A stretch of DNA of 64,000 bases from Acorus gramineus (lineage: Eukaryota; Streptophyta; Magnoliopsida; Acorales; Acoraceae): NCBI GenBank assembly GCA_030737835.1, contig JAUJYN010000034.1, positions 1,426,001 to 1,490,000 on the forward strand. The letters are read 5' to 3'. The position numbers and the translations under genes were made by a program. The notes beneath the pieces were generated by a model. It saw only the letters and a list, made by a program, of their open reading frames with translations, ran no database searches and was not told where the DNA came from. Numbering within the stretch: the first letter of the stretch is position 1; each line of letters starts with the position of its first letter. Below are positions 23,253 to 35,155 of this stretch, piece by piece.

Positions 23253-24652
23253 TCACATCTTGTCCAGCCTCTGAAGAAGAGCAGCTCTCAAAGACGCCCC
23301 GTCCATTCCATTGGGCACCATGACCACGATGTCCTGCAACATGAGCTCCTTCAAAGACGAAACGCTCGCGTGTTGCACGTCCAACTCCATGTCCCTGAGC
23401 GCCTCCATCAGCTTCGCCGGCGGGTGTCCCGCGTTCCTCGACTGCACGTGCACCATCGCATCCCCTCCCATCACCCTCACCTCCACCTCCGCAATATAAT
23501 TATCTCCCCCACCACCCATGCCCACGCTCACGCTCTCCTCCGCCTCCCTCTTCACCCACTTCACCTCCCGACGCGCACCCCCCTCCAGCTCCTCCACCCT
23601 CGACTTCAGTTGGTTTATGTAAGTGATCGCATCCGACAGCAGCGACGCCTTGTCCATCCGCGACACGTTCGGCACCGCCGCGCGAAGCGCGTAGAACCAG
23701 CGGTTCAGCTTCTCCCTCCTCTGCCTTTCCGCCTCCACGTGGTTTATCGGCGTCGCCTTCCCGTTGTTACTACCCGGCTTCCTCTCCCTCCTCACCCTCT
23801 CGCGCCCCGCCTGCGGTGGAGGTACGGCCGCCTTATCCGAGTCGGAGATCTCAGAGTCCATCGACGACGAAGAGATGGCGCCGCCGCCTTTGGGGATGAG
23901 GAGGGCCTTGGCTTGCTGGGTGAGCCCCCAGTTCTCAGGGACAGCGTCCGATGAGCCGAGCTCAAGCACGCCCCCCCACGCGGGGACGAACGCGAGGGTA
24001 TACACGCCGTGGGACTGCGCCTCGCGCGCGCGATCGCAGGAGCTCCCCTGGAGAGCCAGTGACAACGGTGGATATTGGACAAATGTCATGCTCAATAAAA
24101 TATTTTTACATTCATAGTTCACATGGAATAAATACGAAAAATATAGAGGCTTTTCGTATTGAAAATTTCTATTAGGAGTGCTTTAATGAATACTCAGAAA
24201 AGTTTGACACCACCAGAAAAAAGAAAAAGTTTTAGAATACTTTGTTACTATACCTGGAGGTCCCTAACACCAGAGAGCCAGATTGGGGTCCTTGAACCGA
24301 AGGCACGGGCGGGGGAGCAGTCCTCCTCGGAGAAGGTCCGGGTCTGGGACACCATGTAGAACCACTCGACGTCAGTGAAGGCGCCATCGATGGACTCCTC
24401 CGAAGGGTCGTGGGGGGCGAAGCGGGACTTGGTGCCGCGGAAGTGGCCATCACCCCAGGAGAGGACGGGACGGCGGTTGGGGGAGGAGGAGACGAGCGAG
24501 GCGCGCCAGAAGATGGCGTAGGACCACCATTCGGGGCGGCTGCTGAGGAGGTATTTGAGGCGGTGTTGGAGGTCTGAGGGGATCACTGTTGTCGTTGTTG
24601 GGGTTAGAAGGGGAGGGGAGCAAGAAGAAGGGGGTGACAGGATTTCTTCCAT
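23253..24652 (-). CDS. bHLH transcription factor, bHLH14/MYC type (two exons)
   Basis: Exon 1 (24652-24254) starts MEEILSPPSS and carries the bHLH-MYC_N region (LSSRPEWWSYAIFW, SWGDGHFRGTK, DVEWFYMVSQTRTF), which in this family binds JAZ repressors and mediator. Donor CAG|GTATAG and acceptor CTCCAG|GGGAGC give a 206-bp phase-0 intron. Exon 2 (24047-23253) continues CDRAREAQSHGV and VLELGSSDAV, then the bHLH domain (about residues 235-285: NHVEAERQRREKLN, VPNVSRMDKASLLSDAITYI) and a C-terminal ACT-like region. The total is 397 residues, close to the roughly 420 expected. The His-Glu-Arg DNA-contact triad in the basic region is intact. Helix 1 reads LNRWFYALR where relatives have LN(H/Q)RFYALR. 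No frame breaks. The likely role is nuclear, in jasmonate-responsive transcription; whether it activates or represses is not readable. It is the only intact-looking host gene here. Confidence 0.88.
24048..24253 (-). other. Intron of the bHLH gene
   Basis: A 206-bp AT-rich intron with GT at 24253-24252 and AG ending at 24048, phase 0. It separates the JAZ-interaction region from the CDRAREAQSHG block. Arabidopsis bHLH14 is, from memory, intronless. Confidence 0.75.
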
Positions 24653-24850
24653 TTTTTTTCTCAGGTGGTTTGTGTTGATGGATTTGATGTGCTTTTTATT
24701 AAGAAAGAATTTTGTTAGAGGTTGTGTTTGGTTGGACTGTTGGAGGTTGGGAAGGGCTTTATGTACTGAGAGATTGTTGGGGATAAAGGCATGTGGTCAT
24801 GAAAGTGAGTAGGGGGCTGCAAACGGAATCTATTATCATTTTTTTTTTTA
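24653..24850 (-). promoter_or_regulatory. 5' flank of the bHLH gene
   Basis: About 200 bp separate the start codon from an inverted-repeat element. No strong TATA box or G-box is seen, so the promoter is either weak or displaced by the element at 24851. Confidence 0.3.
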
Positions 24851-25920
24851 GAAAATTAATTAAAGGTCCCTGTAACATCTTTATAATAACAATAACTTCT
24901 TTGATTTATTTTTATTTCTTTAGGTCGCTAAGTTAGTGGTGGTGTTTTGCTTAGGTCCTTCTATCCAATTTCCATCCATTCTATTTTTTTTTCTCTTTTT
25001 TTTTTTTTCCTAAGTAAACACTATTGGTTTCTCTATCTCCCCCAACCTCTCTTTTTCTATTCCAAACAACTCAACAAGTTGTGAGACCACGTCCATCAGC
25101 CCCCTATTGCGCCGATCTCGACCTCAACGCCGATCGCGTCCTCCGACCTCTCCCGACCGCCTCCCGCATCCCATCAGTGAGCCCAACCCCCTTCTTGCGA
25201 CCCCGTCGGCGAGCCCAACCACCTCGTGCGACCCCCGTCTGCGAGCCTAACCCCCTCTCGTGACCCTACCGCGAGCCTCACCCCATCTCGCGACCTCGTC
25301 CGCGAGCCCAACCTCCTCTTGCAACCCCGTCCGTGAGCCTAACATGTTACATGTATAACAGTATACAAAATGAGCATAATAGTGTACGTAATGTAACACA
25401 CAGAACATGTAACATGTATAATAGTGTACATATTGGGTATAACAATATACATAGTGTAATACAAAACCTGATATCTGTAAGAGGTATAATAGTGTACACA
25501 ATGTGCGTATTAGTGTACGCAGTGTTACACACACATCCTGTAATAGGTATAATAGTGTACATATTAGGGATAACAGTGTACACTGTATAACACAGAATCG
25601 GGAAACAACTCACGGACGGGATGCGGGACGCGGGACACGGTCGGAGAGGTCGGGGGCGCAATCGAAGCAATGGAGGGCTGGTGGAGGTGGATCTCACATC
25701 TTGTTGAGTTATTTGGGGGAGAAAAAGAGAGGTTGGAGCAGATAGATAGGCAAATCATGTTCACTTAGGGGTAAAAGAGGGAGAAAAAAAATAGAATGGA
25801 TGGATGCTGGATGGAAGGACCTAAACAGAATATCATGACTAACTTAGAGACCTAAAGAAGAAATAGTCAATGGACCTATTGTTATTACAGAGGTGTCCAC
25901 AGGGACCTCTTATTAATTTC
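24851..25920. mobile_element. Long inverted-repeat (foldback/Mutator-like) element
   Basis: The left arm from 24851 (GAAAATTAATTAAAGGTCCC) and the right arm ending at 25920 (reverse complement GAAATTAATAAGAGGTCCCT) are imperfect inverted copies extending about 300 bp each. They include AATAACAATA, CTAACTTAG and CATCCATTCTATTTTTTT blocks and the TCTCCCCCAA...AACTCAACAAG stretch. The centre holds short tandem repeats of GCGAGCC...ACC type (25150-25335) and of AACATGTATAATAGTGTACA type (25340-25590). No transposase, so non-autonomous. Target duplication not evident. Confidence 0.6.
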
Positions 25921-26935
25921 CCCTATTTTTTTGTTTTTTTTTTAATATGGAATAGGTCCAAGAGATCAAATATGTACATTTTTTAAGTCCCATTTGGGAC
26001 CGCATGGGGGTTACCCGTGTCAGTCAAAGTCACCCGCATTAGAAAAACAGTTTCTAAAACTTCTCTGTCGTGGATAAAAAAATGACCTGTTAATGTCATT
26101 TTAGTCATCCTAATGCGGATGACAGAAGAACGTTTGGATCTGCAATAACGATATGCCAGGTTCCTCTTTTGCAGAATTCACCTCATCGCGGATAGAAATG
26201 TTACCTTAGTTTAGGTTTGAGTGTATGACTTTATTAAAAATTAATCTTAACTTTTACACGCGCGCATATATAACACTATCTTGCACTATGTAATTTGATT
26301 TTTCAAATATTTTGAACATCATTTTATATAATTTAAAATTTAATAATCAGCAATTTAAAATTTTATAAATACTTTTTTAACCTATCGTATGATTTATTTA
26401 TATATATAATTTTTTTACATGCACGGTGATGGCTAATGACTAATTTATATTCTATTTAGACAGTAATGATAACCGATGAATAGAATCTCATTTTTGGTGG
26501 ATCCCATCTTGTTTTTGGAAGGGGACGCTCAGATCTGTTCGTACTATGATTGCCCAGACATGAAAGAGAAACAAATTGATCCTCGTGTTACAACAGACAT
26601 ACAGGTACCAGTACTATTACTTGAAACACTGACAGACAGGGATTAGATTTATTGGTAGTATATAATTTTTTTGTCGACCTAGCTCAAAGAAACTGTGATG
26701 AAAGTTATCAAGAAATAGAAGTGTGAATGTGTCTCGTGGCATGAAGTGTATTTTCATTAGTTGTTTTTCTTTGTTACATTGGGAAATTAGAGTTGCAAAG
26801 TTCAATTTTGGAGGAGAAGATAGGTACTGAAACTTTATTATTCTTCTTTTGTTTTTTTCCTATCGAATAAAGATCATGAATAGTAAATTTCAAGTGACGT
26901 CCCCCCCCCCCTCCCCCTAACAAAAAAAATAAAAG
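25921..26935. other. AT-rich intergenic sequence
   Basis: No gene, RNA or clear repeat recognised. A C-run lies near 26900. Confidence 0.5.
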
Positions 26936-27455
26936 AAAAAAAAGAGGGTTTTTTAGTTTTAAATCCATGTAAACAAGACTATTTAAGGATCGATCTCTCT
27001 TCTCCATATTTCTTTTAAGTCCCTCATATTTTTCTTATTAGTTCATGGACAAAAATAGAAACATGTGTAGTTTGAGTTTTGAACTATAAAAATGATCGAG
27101 TCTAACATTTTCTTAAGGAAAATGATATGTCCAGCCTCTCGTGCACCCCCAATTGAAGTGCATAGCATTTTTTTTTAAAAAATCATGCACTCTTCCATTA
27201 AAGTTCATGCTGTTATATGAATTGAAATATATATTGAGATATATTAGTGCATTTTTTTTTATTTAAAAAATGATAAAAAATTTACACTATACATTATGAT
27301 AAAATCCCATACACTATGATAACACAATTTTTGGTATATCTATATGATTCTTAAGTAGATTTTGATTACAAATTTGATTTTTAGTATGAAGAAGGGAGTC
27401 ATCGATCCTTAAATAGGCATGTTTACAGGGACTTAAAACTAAAAATTCCAAAAAA
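26936..27455. mobile_element. Small inverted-repeat (MITE-like) element
   Basis: TTTTTTAGTTTTAAATCC...CTATTTAAGGATCGAT at 26946-26996 is matched in reverse by 27395-27450 (reverse complement TTTTTAGTTTTAAGTCCCTG...CTATTTAAGGATCGAT). The arms are about 60 bp and the unit about 510 bp, with no coding capacity. The target duplication is masked by A-runs. Confidence 0.5.
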
Positions 27456-27575
27456 AAAATATACATCAATATTTTCAAAAAAAAAAGAAGTTGTTTTGTT
27501 TATAAAATATTACATATATCATGTTCAGCTTAGAATGAAATTTTTTTATTTTATTTCTTTTACAATAAATATTTT

Positions 27576-28229
27576 TGTTAAAGGTGTCAAATTACATATT
27601 AGCTCGTTATTATATTAGTTTGTTAATGTGTTACACGTATAACTCTCTCATGTACTATTATATAAATGGTCTTATTCCTCTCTAATAATAAGAAGAGAGT
27701 TTAATTATTATTTTCTCTTTTTTATTTTAACCTGGTATCAGAGCCACTTCAAAAACCTTAGATCCACAAAAGTGTTGTAAAAAGGCTTCGGTCGTTTCTT
27801 CTTCTTCTCCATCCTTGTTACTCTTCATCATCAGCATTTGTAGTGTTACAGAAAGGCTTCCGTACACTTCGCCGCCAGCGTTTGCAATGTTACAAAAAGG
27901 GTTTCGATGCACTTCACCATCAACGTTTGCAGTGTTGCAGAAATGCCTCATTTTTCGATGATTGGGAAGGGTTTCTTATTTTTGTGCAAACTCTAAAGTT
28001 CAACCCTACAAAGTTTGAGAGGAGTGTTGAATATGTATTAGGGGTATTTTAGTGGTTCTAGTCTAATGGAATTCTAGACTAAAAATTAGAGGTGTTTGTT
28101 GGGATTTTAACATATCTTTTTTGTGCAAACTCTAATGTTCTACCCTTTAGAATTTGGGAGGGGTGTTAAAGGTGTTATATTACATATTAGTTTGTTATTA
28201 TATTAATTAGTTTGTTAGTGTGTTACACA
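27576..28229 (+). mobile_element. TRIM-like miniature LTR element
   Basis: A short 5' LTR (27576-27730, starting TGTTAAAGGTGT, with TATATAAAT inside) is followed after two bases by TGGTATCAGAGCC (27733-27745), the standard initiator-Met primer site. The internal region is only about 420 bp and holds GCAATGTTACAAAAAGG repeats. GGGAGGGG then precedes a second TGTTAAAGGTGT at 28164, a truncated 3' LTR. No proteins are encoded. This is the layout of terminal-repeat retrotransposons in miniature, mobilised in trans by autonomous elements. A second PPT-like copy (AGTTTGAGAGGAGTGTTG, near 28012) hints at an internal duplication. Confidence 0.7.
27733..27745 (+). promoter_or_regulatory. Primer-binding site (initiator tRNA-Met type)
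   Basis: TGGTATCAGAGCC complements the 3' end of plant initiator tRNA-Met. It directly follows the short 5' LTR. Confidence 0.75.
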
Positions 28230-28345
28230 TTGAGGAGGATAATTTCCCCTACAGTTCAATTCGTAGAAGTGGAATTAAAACTTGGATTGGAGTTTTTCTG
28301 GAAAAGAAAATTAATTTGGTAGCTTGAATCTGTCTTTTTTTATTG
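28230..28345 (-). repeat. Diverged inverted copy of the 12.8-12.9 kb LTR segment
   Basis: TGAGGAGGATAATTT...GTAGAAGTGG...TTAATTTGGTAGC matches the reverse complement of 12820-12912. It abuts the TRIM. It could be what remains of the 3' LTR of the minus-strand Tat-like element whose antisense gene follows at 28900. Confidence 0.45.
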
Positions 28346-28831
28346 GGCCTTTAGAGTGTCCGATTAGACCCTCGATCTAATCGTGTCAACACATTTGAGA
28401 AAATCATCATTGCTAAGAATCAAGACTCTGATTCTTGGGGCCCACGCATGGCCCATATCCGTCTTGCTATGACACGTCAGTCTTGGCCTGACACGTGTCA
28501 TGGTACAGATTTTTACCTCCACAGATGCCCCCTCTCCTGTTCTTTTGAATTGTCGAGAGAGAAGAAGATCAGGAAAAATCATCTCGCCTCTGCCCCTCTC
28601 GGGGGATCAACGATTTGCTCCCCTGTTTCCTCTAGATTTTCTGATCCGTTCAGGATTTGACGGCTGATTTGCTGTGTCAGCATTAATGGTGCGTGGCCTC
28701 CTGTGGTGTCTAGAACATCCAAACGTCAGCACCTCTTTGGATTTCATGAAACCCATTTTATTGGCATTAACTACTCCTTGATATTTGCAGTGAATAAGTG
28801 CTGCCATCTTTTCGAAGCGTCGCTTCAACGG

Positions 28832-28838
28832 TATTTAA
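28832..28838 (+). promoter_or_regulatory. Possible TATA box of the Transposase_28-like gene
   Basis: TATTTAA lies 62 bp before the ATG at 28900, in otherwise unremarkable sequence. Confidence 0.35.
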
Positions 28839-28899
28839 GGGTCGAGAGGGAGGCACTCCTCATCCCATCTTGTTTTTCCTTTTGATCTTTGAAAACTCC

Positions 28900-31165
28900 A
28901 TGGATATTGCCACTATCATGAAGAAAACTGCCATTACCGCAGCCCTTCACAGAGAGTTGGGCATCTCCTCAGACTTCGTGGTTGACGAGTTGGCTGAGGA
29001 TGAGGTCCCCTCTCTCTATCTTGATTCCATTCTCCTCCATCCCAGCTATTTCAAGGATGGGGGTCTTTCTCTTCCTCTGCCATACTTGGTGGCAGAGTTT
29101 CTGGACTTCTTTGGCCTCCACCCTATCTCGGTTGTTCCCAACGCTTACCGCATCTTGATGTGTGTGGTCGCGTTGGGAAGGAGGACTGGGGTTGAATTTG
29201 GCCTGACCGAGATCCGCTGGATCTATCAGGTCAAGGCTTCAACCTCCGGACGGTCCCCGTCCTTCTACATCTCTCGTCAGGCTAGGGTGCCAGAACTGGT
29301 CCTTGGCATGTCCTAGGGTGAAATCTCCGACTGGTAGGATCGTAGGATCCGGGTCCGGGGTCCCTGGATGTTAGATAGCAGGGATTCTTCCTACCGCCAC
29401 CTGTGCCGTCCCTAAAAGGTGAAGTTGGATGCCCCCAGGCCGGATGTCGAGGAGGTCAAGAGGGATGACATCTCCCGGGTGATGGAGTATCCGGACCGAT
29501 CATGGTGGGAGCTTCTTGGATTGGAGGAACCGAGACGTGCACCATCCGAGGTGAGATTTCTTGCGGGTGTGGTTGAGCATGCCGATGGCTTGGGTTCGGT
29601 TCCCTGTCCTCCTGCTCCTATCGAAGGGATGCGGCGACGCTCTCTGTGGCTTCTCCAGTTGGGCACTGGGTCATGTTCCATTGCCCAACCGGTGGACCTT
29701 ACCTCTTCGTTGCTACCCTTTGTCTGATCCTTGCCCTCTTCATCGTCTTCCTCTTTTTTTCTTCATCGTTTGTACCCTTGGAGATACTATTCCTCCCACC
29801 CGTGACATGGATGTTGATGCCCCGCTGGTGGTACCCCCGGTGATCAAGGATCGGGGCTTGCTCTGACCTCTGGCAGATCGGGAAGCCCATAGAGTCCTAC
29901 CGCTAGCAAGTCGCTAGACATGGTAGTGGTTTTGTTCTCCCTTGAAGTTGAGGTGATTGAGGCCTCCATCCTGGTCATTCCAATAGTTGACTTGGCTCGC
30001 GCTGAGTTGTCATCAGCCGAAGTCGTCGAGATGGCGCCTCCTTTGATGGTTGTACCTGGGTCGAGCCCAATCACGGCGATGGGGGTTGCATCCCCTCTAG
30101 AAGTTCCCTCGGGGGTCCCCCATCCGTTATGGTTGAGATTCCATCCTCCATCTTGCCGTCTCTGAAGGTGTCCTCAGTCATTTAGACTATTGTTATTCCC
30201 TCAGAACCCTCTCGCTCAGAGGTTCCTTTCGTCTCAGCCTCGAAGGCCACCCGTTCCGCAGCAGTCAATGCTCTGAACTTGGCCTCCCCAGGGGTTACAT
30301 TAACAAGTGGGGCTATGCCTGTCAGGGCCTCTGCAGCAACGGCTTCGACTAGCACCCTTGTCGGGCGCACCAACAAGGAAGTGGCTTGTGCTCAACTCAG
30401 GGGTTGCCTTCTTGAAGATGACTTGGAAAGCGCTCGCCAGGCCACGATCGAGGCGCTTTTTACTCGGCTCGGTTGGAGCATATACAACGTAAGCAACCCA
30501 ACCTTTATTTTCTTTGTATCCAACTTCAGAGCTCTGATGATTTGCTTTTTCAGAACTCTGTCCTCCTCCAAGCGCTCAGCGAGCATGAACTCAGCGTGAA
30601 GAAGGTCGAGTCACTGCTGAAGGCAACACAGGAGATCACGCATCGCAGAGAGGCACATCTTAAGATTGCTGAAGAGCAAACTGCAATCGCGAATCGTGCT
30701 CACCTAGCGACAGAGTTAGCTGAATCTTCCGCTCGATGTGACTTGGTTACTGTTGAAGCTTGTGCCGTGGCTGCTGAGGAGCGAGTGAAAGAGCTTCTTG
30801 ACTTGAAGCTCTCTCAGTCCTTCGACTAGGCGAAGCTTTCTCTGCGAGAAGAAAATGCAGAGAAACGAGTTGATGTTTTGACGTAGGAGTCACGAGATCA
30901 TCATGCCGTTATCTCTGGCCTTCAGGCTGATGTCGCGGCCGCGTACGAGGACGGACTGACAAAGGGTTGAGATGAAGCCTTCGCGTCGATGAGAAACCAG
31001 ATACAGGAGATCTCGGGTTCTTTGATGACCTGTGCCGACAAGAATTACAACCGTGGCTATCGTCAAGGATATGAAGACAGGTCGAACAATGTCTCTCCTC
31101 GCGTCGCTAGCGCTTCCTCCCCTGGTTCTGGGTCTGATCCCGATGATGGATCACAGAACGATTGA
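28900..31165 (+). pseudogene. Transposase_28-like ('putative gypsy-type transposon') gene
   Basis: The start is ATG at 28900 (MDIATIMKK). Residues 45-110 hold the family signature LHPSYFKDGGLSLPLPYLVAE followed by FLDFFGLHPISVVPNAYRI. Stops at 29314, about 29335 and 29415 break this first exon, which otherwise runs to a donor GAG|GTGAGA near 29551. Later parts are the acidic linker (29920-30070) and a Thr/Ala-rich exon with LRGCLLEDDLESA and LFTRLGWSIYN, ending at donor AAC|GTAAGC (30488/30489). After a 65-bp intron comes a coiled-coil exon from 30554 with further stops (near 30827, 30884 and 30967), ending NDVS...SDPDDGSQND at 31165. The function of this family is unknown; it is common in or beside Tat-type LTR elements. 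Its order relative to the minus-strand integrase at 35.2-35.7 kb fits an antisense gene of one element. Confidence 0.65.
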
Positions 31166-31369
31166 CATTTTGTAAAGACAATGTTTTCTTTAAAAGACTT
31201 GTCCACTTAATGTCTACTAGTTTCTTTTCTTGTTTGCATAACGTGTATGCTTGGAGTGCTTGTTTGCTAGGATAATAGGGATGTACACTTTGAGATTTTA
31301 AGCCCTTTTAATGGACTAATTCTGCTTATCCTTGCCTCACAACCTCCAGAAGCTGGTCGTAGGGTCTTG

Positions 31370-31645
31370 GCCCTTTGAGATCTTAATGGACATAGGGGAA
31401 GCTTGTACTTCCTAACGACCTCATCTTGTGAGTGTATCCTATGCATTATACTTTTTGTTAGCCCTTTGAGACCTTAGCGGACATAGGGGAAGCTTATACT
31501 TCCTAATGACCTCATCTTGTGATTGTATCCTATGCATTTCACTTTTTGTTGGTCCTTTGAGACCTTAGTGGGCATAGAGGAAGCTTGTACTTCCTAACGA
31601 CCTCATCTTGTGAGTGTATCCTATGCATTCCACTTTTTGTTCCCT
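31370..31645. repeat. Three tandem copies of a ~92-bp repeat
   Basis: CCCTTTGAGACCTTAG...GGGGAAGCTTGTACTTCCTAA...CACTTTTTGTT occurs three times in a row with about 90% similarity by eye. Such arrays are common in the variable 3' region of Tat-type elements. Confidence 0.75.
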
Positions 31646-32010
31646 TTTACTCGAGTGCTTAATCGATGGATGGGGCGTCCCCAGCGCAACCTCTTTCACG
31701 AAGAATGCTCATCCTATCAACCTGAAAATGGTCTATTCGCGACCTCTTTTCCTTAGAGTGCTGTTCATGACCAAGTTCACGCGCGACCTCGAACGGGCTT
31801 TCATACTTATAAAATATTCACAACGAGATGAATAAAAACCAAGCGAACAACTTTTATTTCAAAACTAGTACTTTTTTAGATGCATTACATCACGAGGTCT
31901 AATAAGTGCCTCTTCATTCATTCGTTCAAAGTAGTAATCTCTTTTGGACCTTGCCCGGCGACTTTATATGATCCCTCCTAGCTGGGTCCAAGTTTACCAT
32001 CAGATCATTT
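31646..32010. other. Non-coding remainder of the Tat-like element
   Basis: No gene seen. It contains one more degenerate CGACCTC repeat region and ends where LTR A3 begins. Confidence 0.4.
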
Positions 32011-35000
32011 TGTCACGCCCCAGGGCGGCCGTCCCCGAGACGTGGCAATAATGAAGTATCAGCTATCAATACCTGAGGTCAACAAAGACTCCAACAACAA
32101 CACACAAGGTGGCAAGGCAAAGATAAATGATAACTTACTGAAAAGCGGAAGCATAATATATTAACAATGTCTGTAAACCAAAAACATTATTACAGACTCG
32201 AATACACAATCACTGTCCTGTGAGAGCCAAGTCTAGTCCAAATAAAATACAACTTGTGCCACATGCACGATTTACAATACATAAATGACTCTAGGACTGC
32301 TGACAGCCTCGCACTCGCCACCTGCCAGAAGAACGCTCCACGCCCATAAGACCACGCCACAGGGAAGCTCCAGCTCCACGCCCAACACTGCCCCTGAAAA
32401 GAAACAGTATGCGAGGGGTGAGCTACAAGCTCAGTGAGTGGCTGAAAACCAATCACCATTACAACAGTTCAATGCTAAGGCAATTTCCTTTCAAGGAAAA
32501 CATGGGTGGAAACCCAATGGATAACAAGGTCACGCGGCGGCGCGACCAACCTCGCCCTCACCCTCACTCCCGGAGGAAGACTCTTGGGACTTTTGGGGAG
32601 AGACCATACCGTTGGTCGAAGAGACGCGGAATTACTGGTCTACACAACTCTACTGAATCACCACCCTCACCCTCACTCCCGGAGAGAGACTCTTGGGACT
32701 TTTGGGGAGAGACCATACCGTTGGTCGAAGAGACACGGAATTACTGGTCTACACAACACTACTGGATCATCCACATCGAGATAACTGCCCAACGATGTCT
32801 TTGAACATCGATACACAACCGGACCCAACAACTATGGGAACGGACGAACAACGAATGGGTCACGTGGCGATGTGTCTTCACCTCATCCTCACCCTCACCC
32901 TTTAGAGGTGACATAGGACTTTTGGAAGAGACTTAGACTGCTCTACACCCTTGGTCCACCGGTAGCCCTTTCCCCGCGTAGCCTCTACCTGGTATACTCC
33001 CACGATCAGTACGCTTCCGAACGCATCGGTGGTACCTACGGATGGGAGCCCTCTGTCAGGACAGCTTTTCCAATGCCGGGGAGTTCCTACATCGGATCCA
33101 ACGAAGGGGAGAACGATTTCACGCTCGCAATATCATTCGTTAGCCCTCTCCCGGGTAGCCTCTACCTGGTATACTCCCACGATCAGTACGTTCCCGAACG
33201 CATCGGTAGTACCTACGGATGGGAGCCCTCTGTCAGGACAGCTACAACCCGGGCCGCTTCAACACGGACGACATTGGGAGGAAACACTCCATGTTCGCAA
33301 AGCGAACCCAATGGAAAAACAACTACTCTCGATAATCACATATCGATGATATCGAATACTATTGTACTCCCACACGGTTGCGTCGCTCAGACACAAAAGG
33401 GGGGGGGGGTTGCCTCTGCTCTCACGCAGAAATAAGCCCAAGGCACATAACCCAACAGGCGGTTCATATACACGCCTAACTCGGGTAGGCCTAGCTTAAT
33501 GCCATAACTACCGGCTTAACAAACCGATAAGATAATGAATTCTCCTGAATTCCAAACGAGTGCATCGCTCGGATGCACGGGGGCGATTACATCGCTAGCG
33601 CTCTAACTAATAAGGTACAACCCGACAACGGGTCATACCCACGCCTATTTCAGATAGGCCTAATCAGTTTTAACATGCGCATATATATCCAAGAGAATTA
33701 TATCTTAGTTATGTACATGAACTACATGCACGATAACCTATCAAATAATTATAGGGATACTCCCTAACATGGATTTACATCATAAACAACAAATCATACA
33801 ACATGCATACATGGCCATTAATCATATAAGCACACAAGGCATAAACTTAAGCATGCGTTGGATATCACCAATTAATATGGTGGGAGTAGGATTACAATAC
33901 TACCTAAGGCATGCCTATTCTATACATTCATACATGGATACAATACATGCAATATACGCCTAGCATGCAAGATATCTAACATATTATAGTTTAAGCATGG
34001 TCGTACTACTTATCTACATAAGTAGTAGAGCTAGGGTGCCCCATCGATGCACGACTATGCGCGTCGAGCGCATCTCGAGGGGGGGGATTGGATCAAACCA
34101 CTCACCTAACGAGCACACGGCTCGCGAAATGCAAGAGGGCGAAAAATTGAATCTGAAGCATGATACCAATCCGCCAAGAATCATCCAATCCCGAAATTGA
34201 CCAATGGTTTGGATTGGGCTATAACAAGGTGCTCGATACCCCGAAACACACTCTGAACGGGTCCGAATACTGCAAGCACGCCCCCGAGCACCACGTGCAC
34301 GCGGCCCACGCACTCCGCACGCATCGGTGAACGCCAAGCACGCCCTCGAGCACTCCGTGCACGCTGCCCACGCACTCCGCACGCATCGGACAACGCCAAG
34401 CACGCCCTCGAGCACCTCGTGCACGCTGCCCACGCACTCCGCACGCATCGGACAACGCCAAGCACGCCCTCGAGCACCTCGTGCACGCTTCCAACGCACT
34501 CTGCACGCATCGAACAACGCCAAGCACGCCCTCGAGCACCTCGTGCACGCTGCCCACGCACTCCGCACACATGCGAGAATGCTAAGCATGCACTCGAGCA
34601 CACGATGTGCCAACCTTACGCCCTTTTAGCTCACAAACGGGTGGCGTACACACATACACAACACATAACGCATGAACATGGGCTTCTCTCCCTCATCCTC
34701 TTCAATTCCATGCACACACAACAACAACACAAAGCAATGGAGCTTCCACTCCTCCCCAACAGCTACAAAAGACATGGCTGAACCCAAACAAGGAGAGCGG
34801 GAGGTCCACACGCGACCCCGGCATGCCCACACGCCACAGCTCCACCTTTATCACCATCGACGCCCCGAACCTCCCTTCAAACAACATACATACCATGACA
34901 TCAGAAGAGGGGACTTCAACACCACCTCCACTTTATCTTCTTCATTTTCATATAAGAAGGGCTGGTCGAGAGTGCTAGGCGAGAGAGATATTTGGGCCAA

Positions 35001-35155
35001 TAAATAGCCAAAAGAGGGATTCAAATGACCAAATCATCCCTGACCAGAAATTTTTGGACAGGCTTCACTCGAACAGCCATAACTCCTACCATATAGCTCC
35101 GAATTGCACAATTCAAAATCCACTGGAAAGCCAAAAAGATTATCTACAACTTTCG
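32011..35155 (-). mobile_element. Truncated chromovirus LTR, subfamily A (copy A3)
   Basis: In plus orientation it begins TGTCACGCCCCAGGG at 32011 and follows A1 (reversed) throughout: blocks near 32570-33240 (CTCCCGGAGGAAGACTC, CTGTCAGGACAGCT), the GTGAGTGG donor (minus, about 34095), the GC-rich core and a TATA-like block near 35000. The last ~330 bp expected at its promoter-side end are missing; it stops at 35155 against integrase sequence. In the GC-rich core (34340-34600) a 62-bp unit (CTCGAGCACCTCGTGCACG...) is repeated about four times. The splice donor seen in other copies is destroyed here. Confidence 0.72.
34340..34600. repeat. 62-bp GC-rich tandem array in LTR A3
   Basis: CCTCGAGCAC recurs at 34344, 34406, 34468 and 34530, giving an exact 62-bp period with few substitutions. 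It lies in the position of the candidate leader intron. Confidence 0.8.

Noticed and set aside
23208..23954. 248-residue plus-strand frame
   Set aside because: Antisense shadow of the bHLH exon 2; Arg/His/Leu-rich with no domain.
30473..30829. Stand-alone 118-residue coiled-coil gene
   Set aside because: It is the last exon of the Transposase_28-like pseudogene, bounded by the conserved intron, and is stopped early.
34014..34613. 199-residue Cys/Ala/Arg-rich frame
   Set aside because: Product of the 62-bp tandem repeat in LTR A3.
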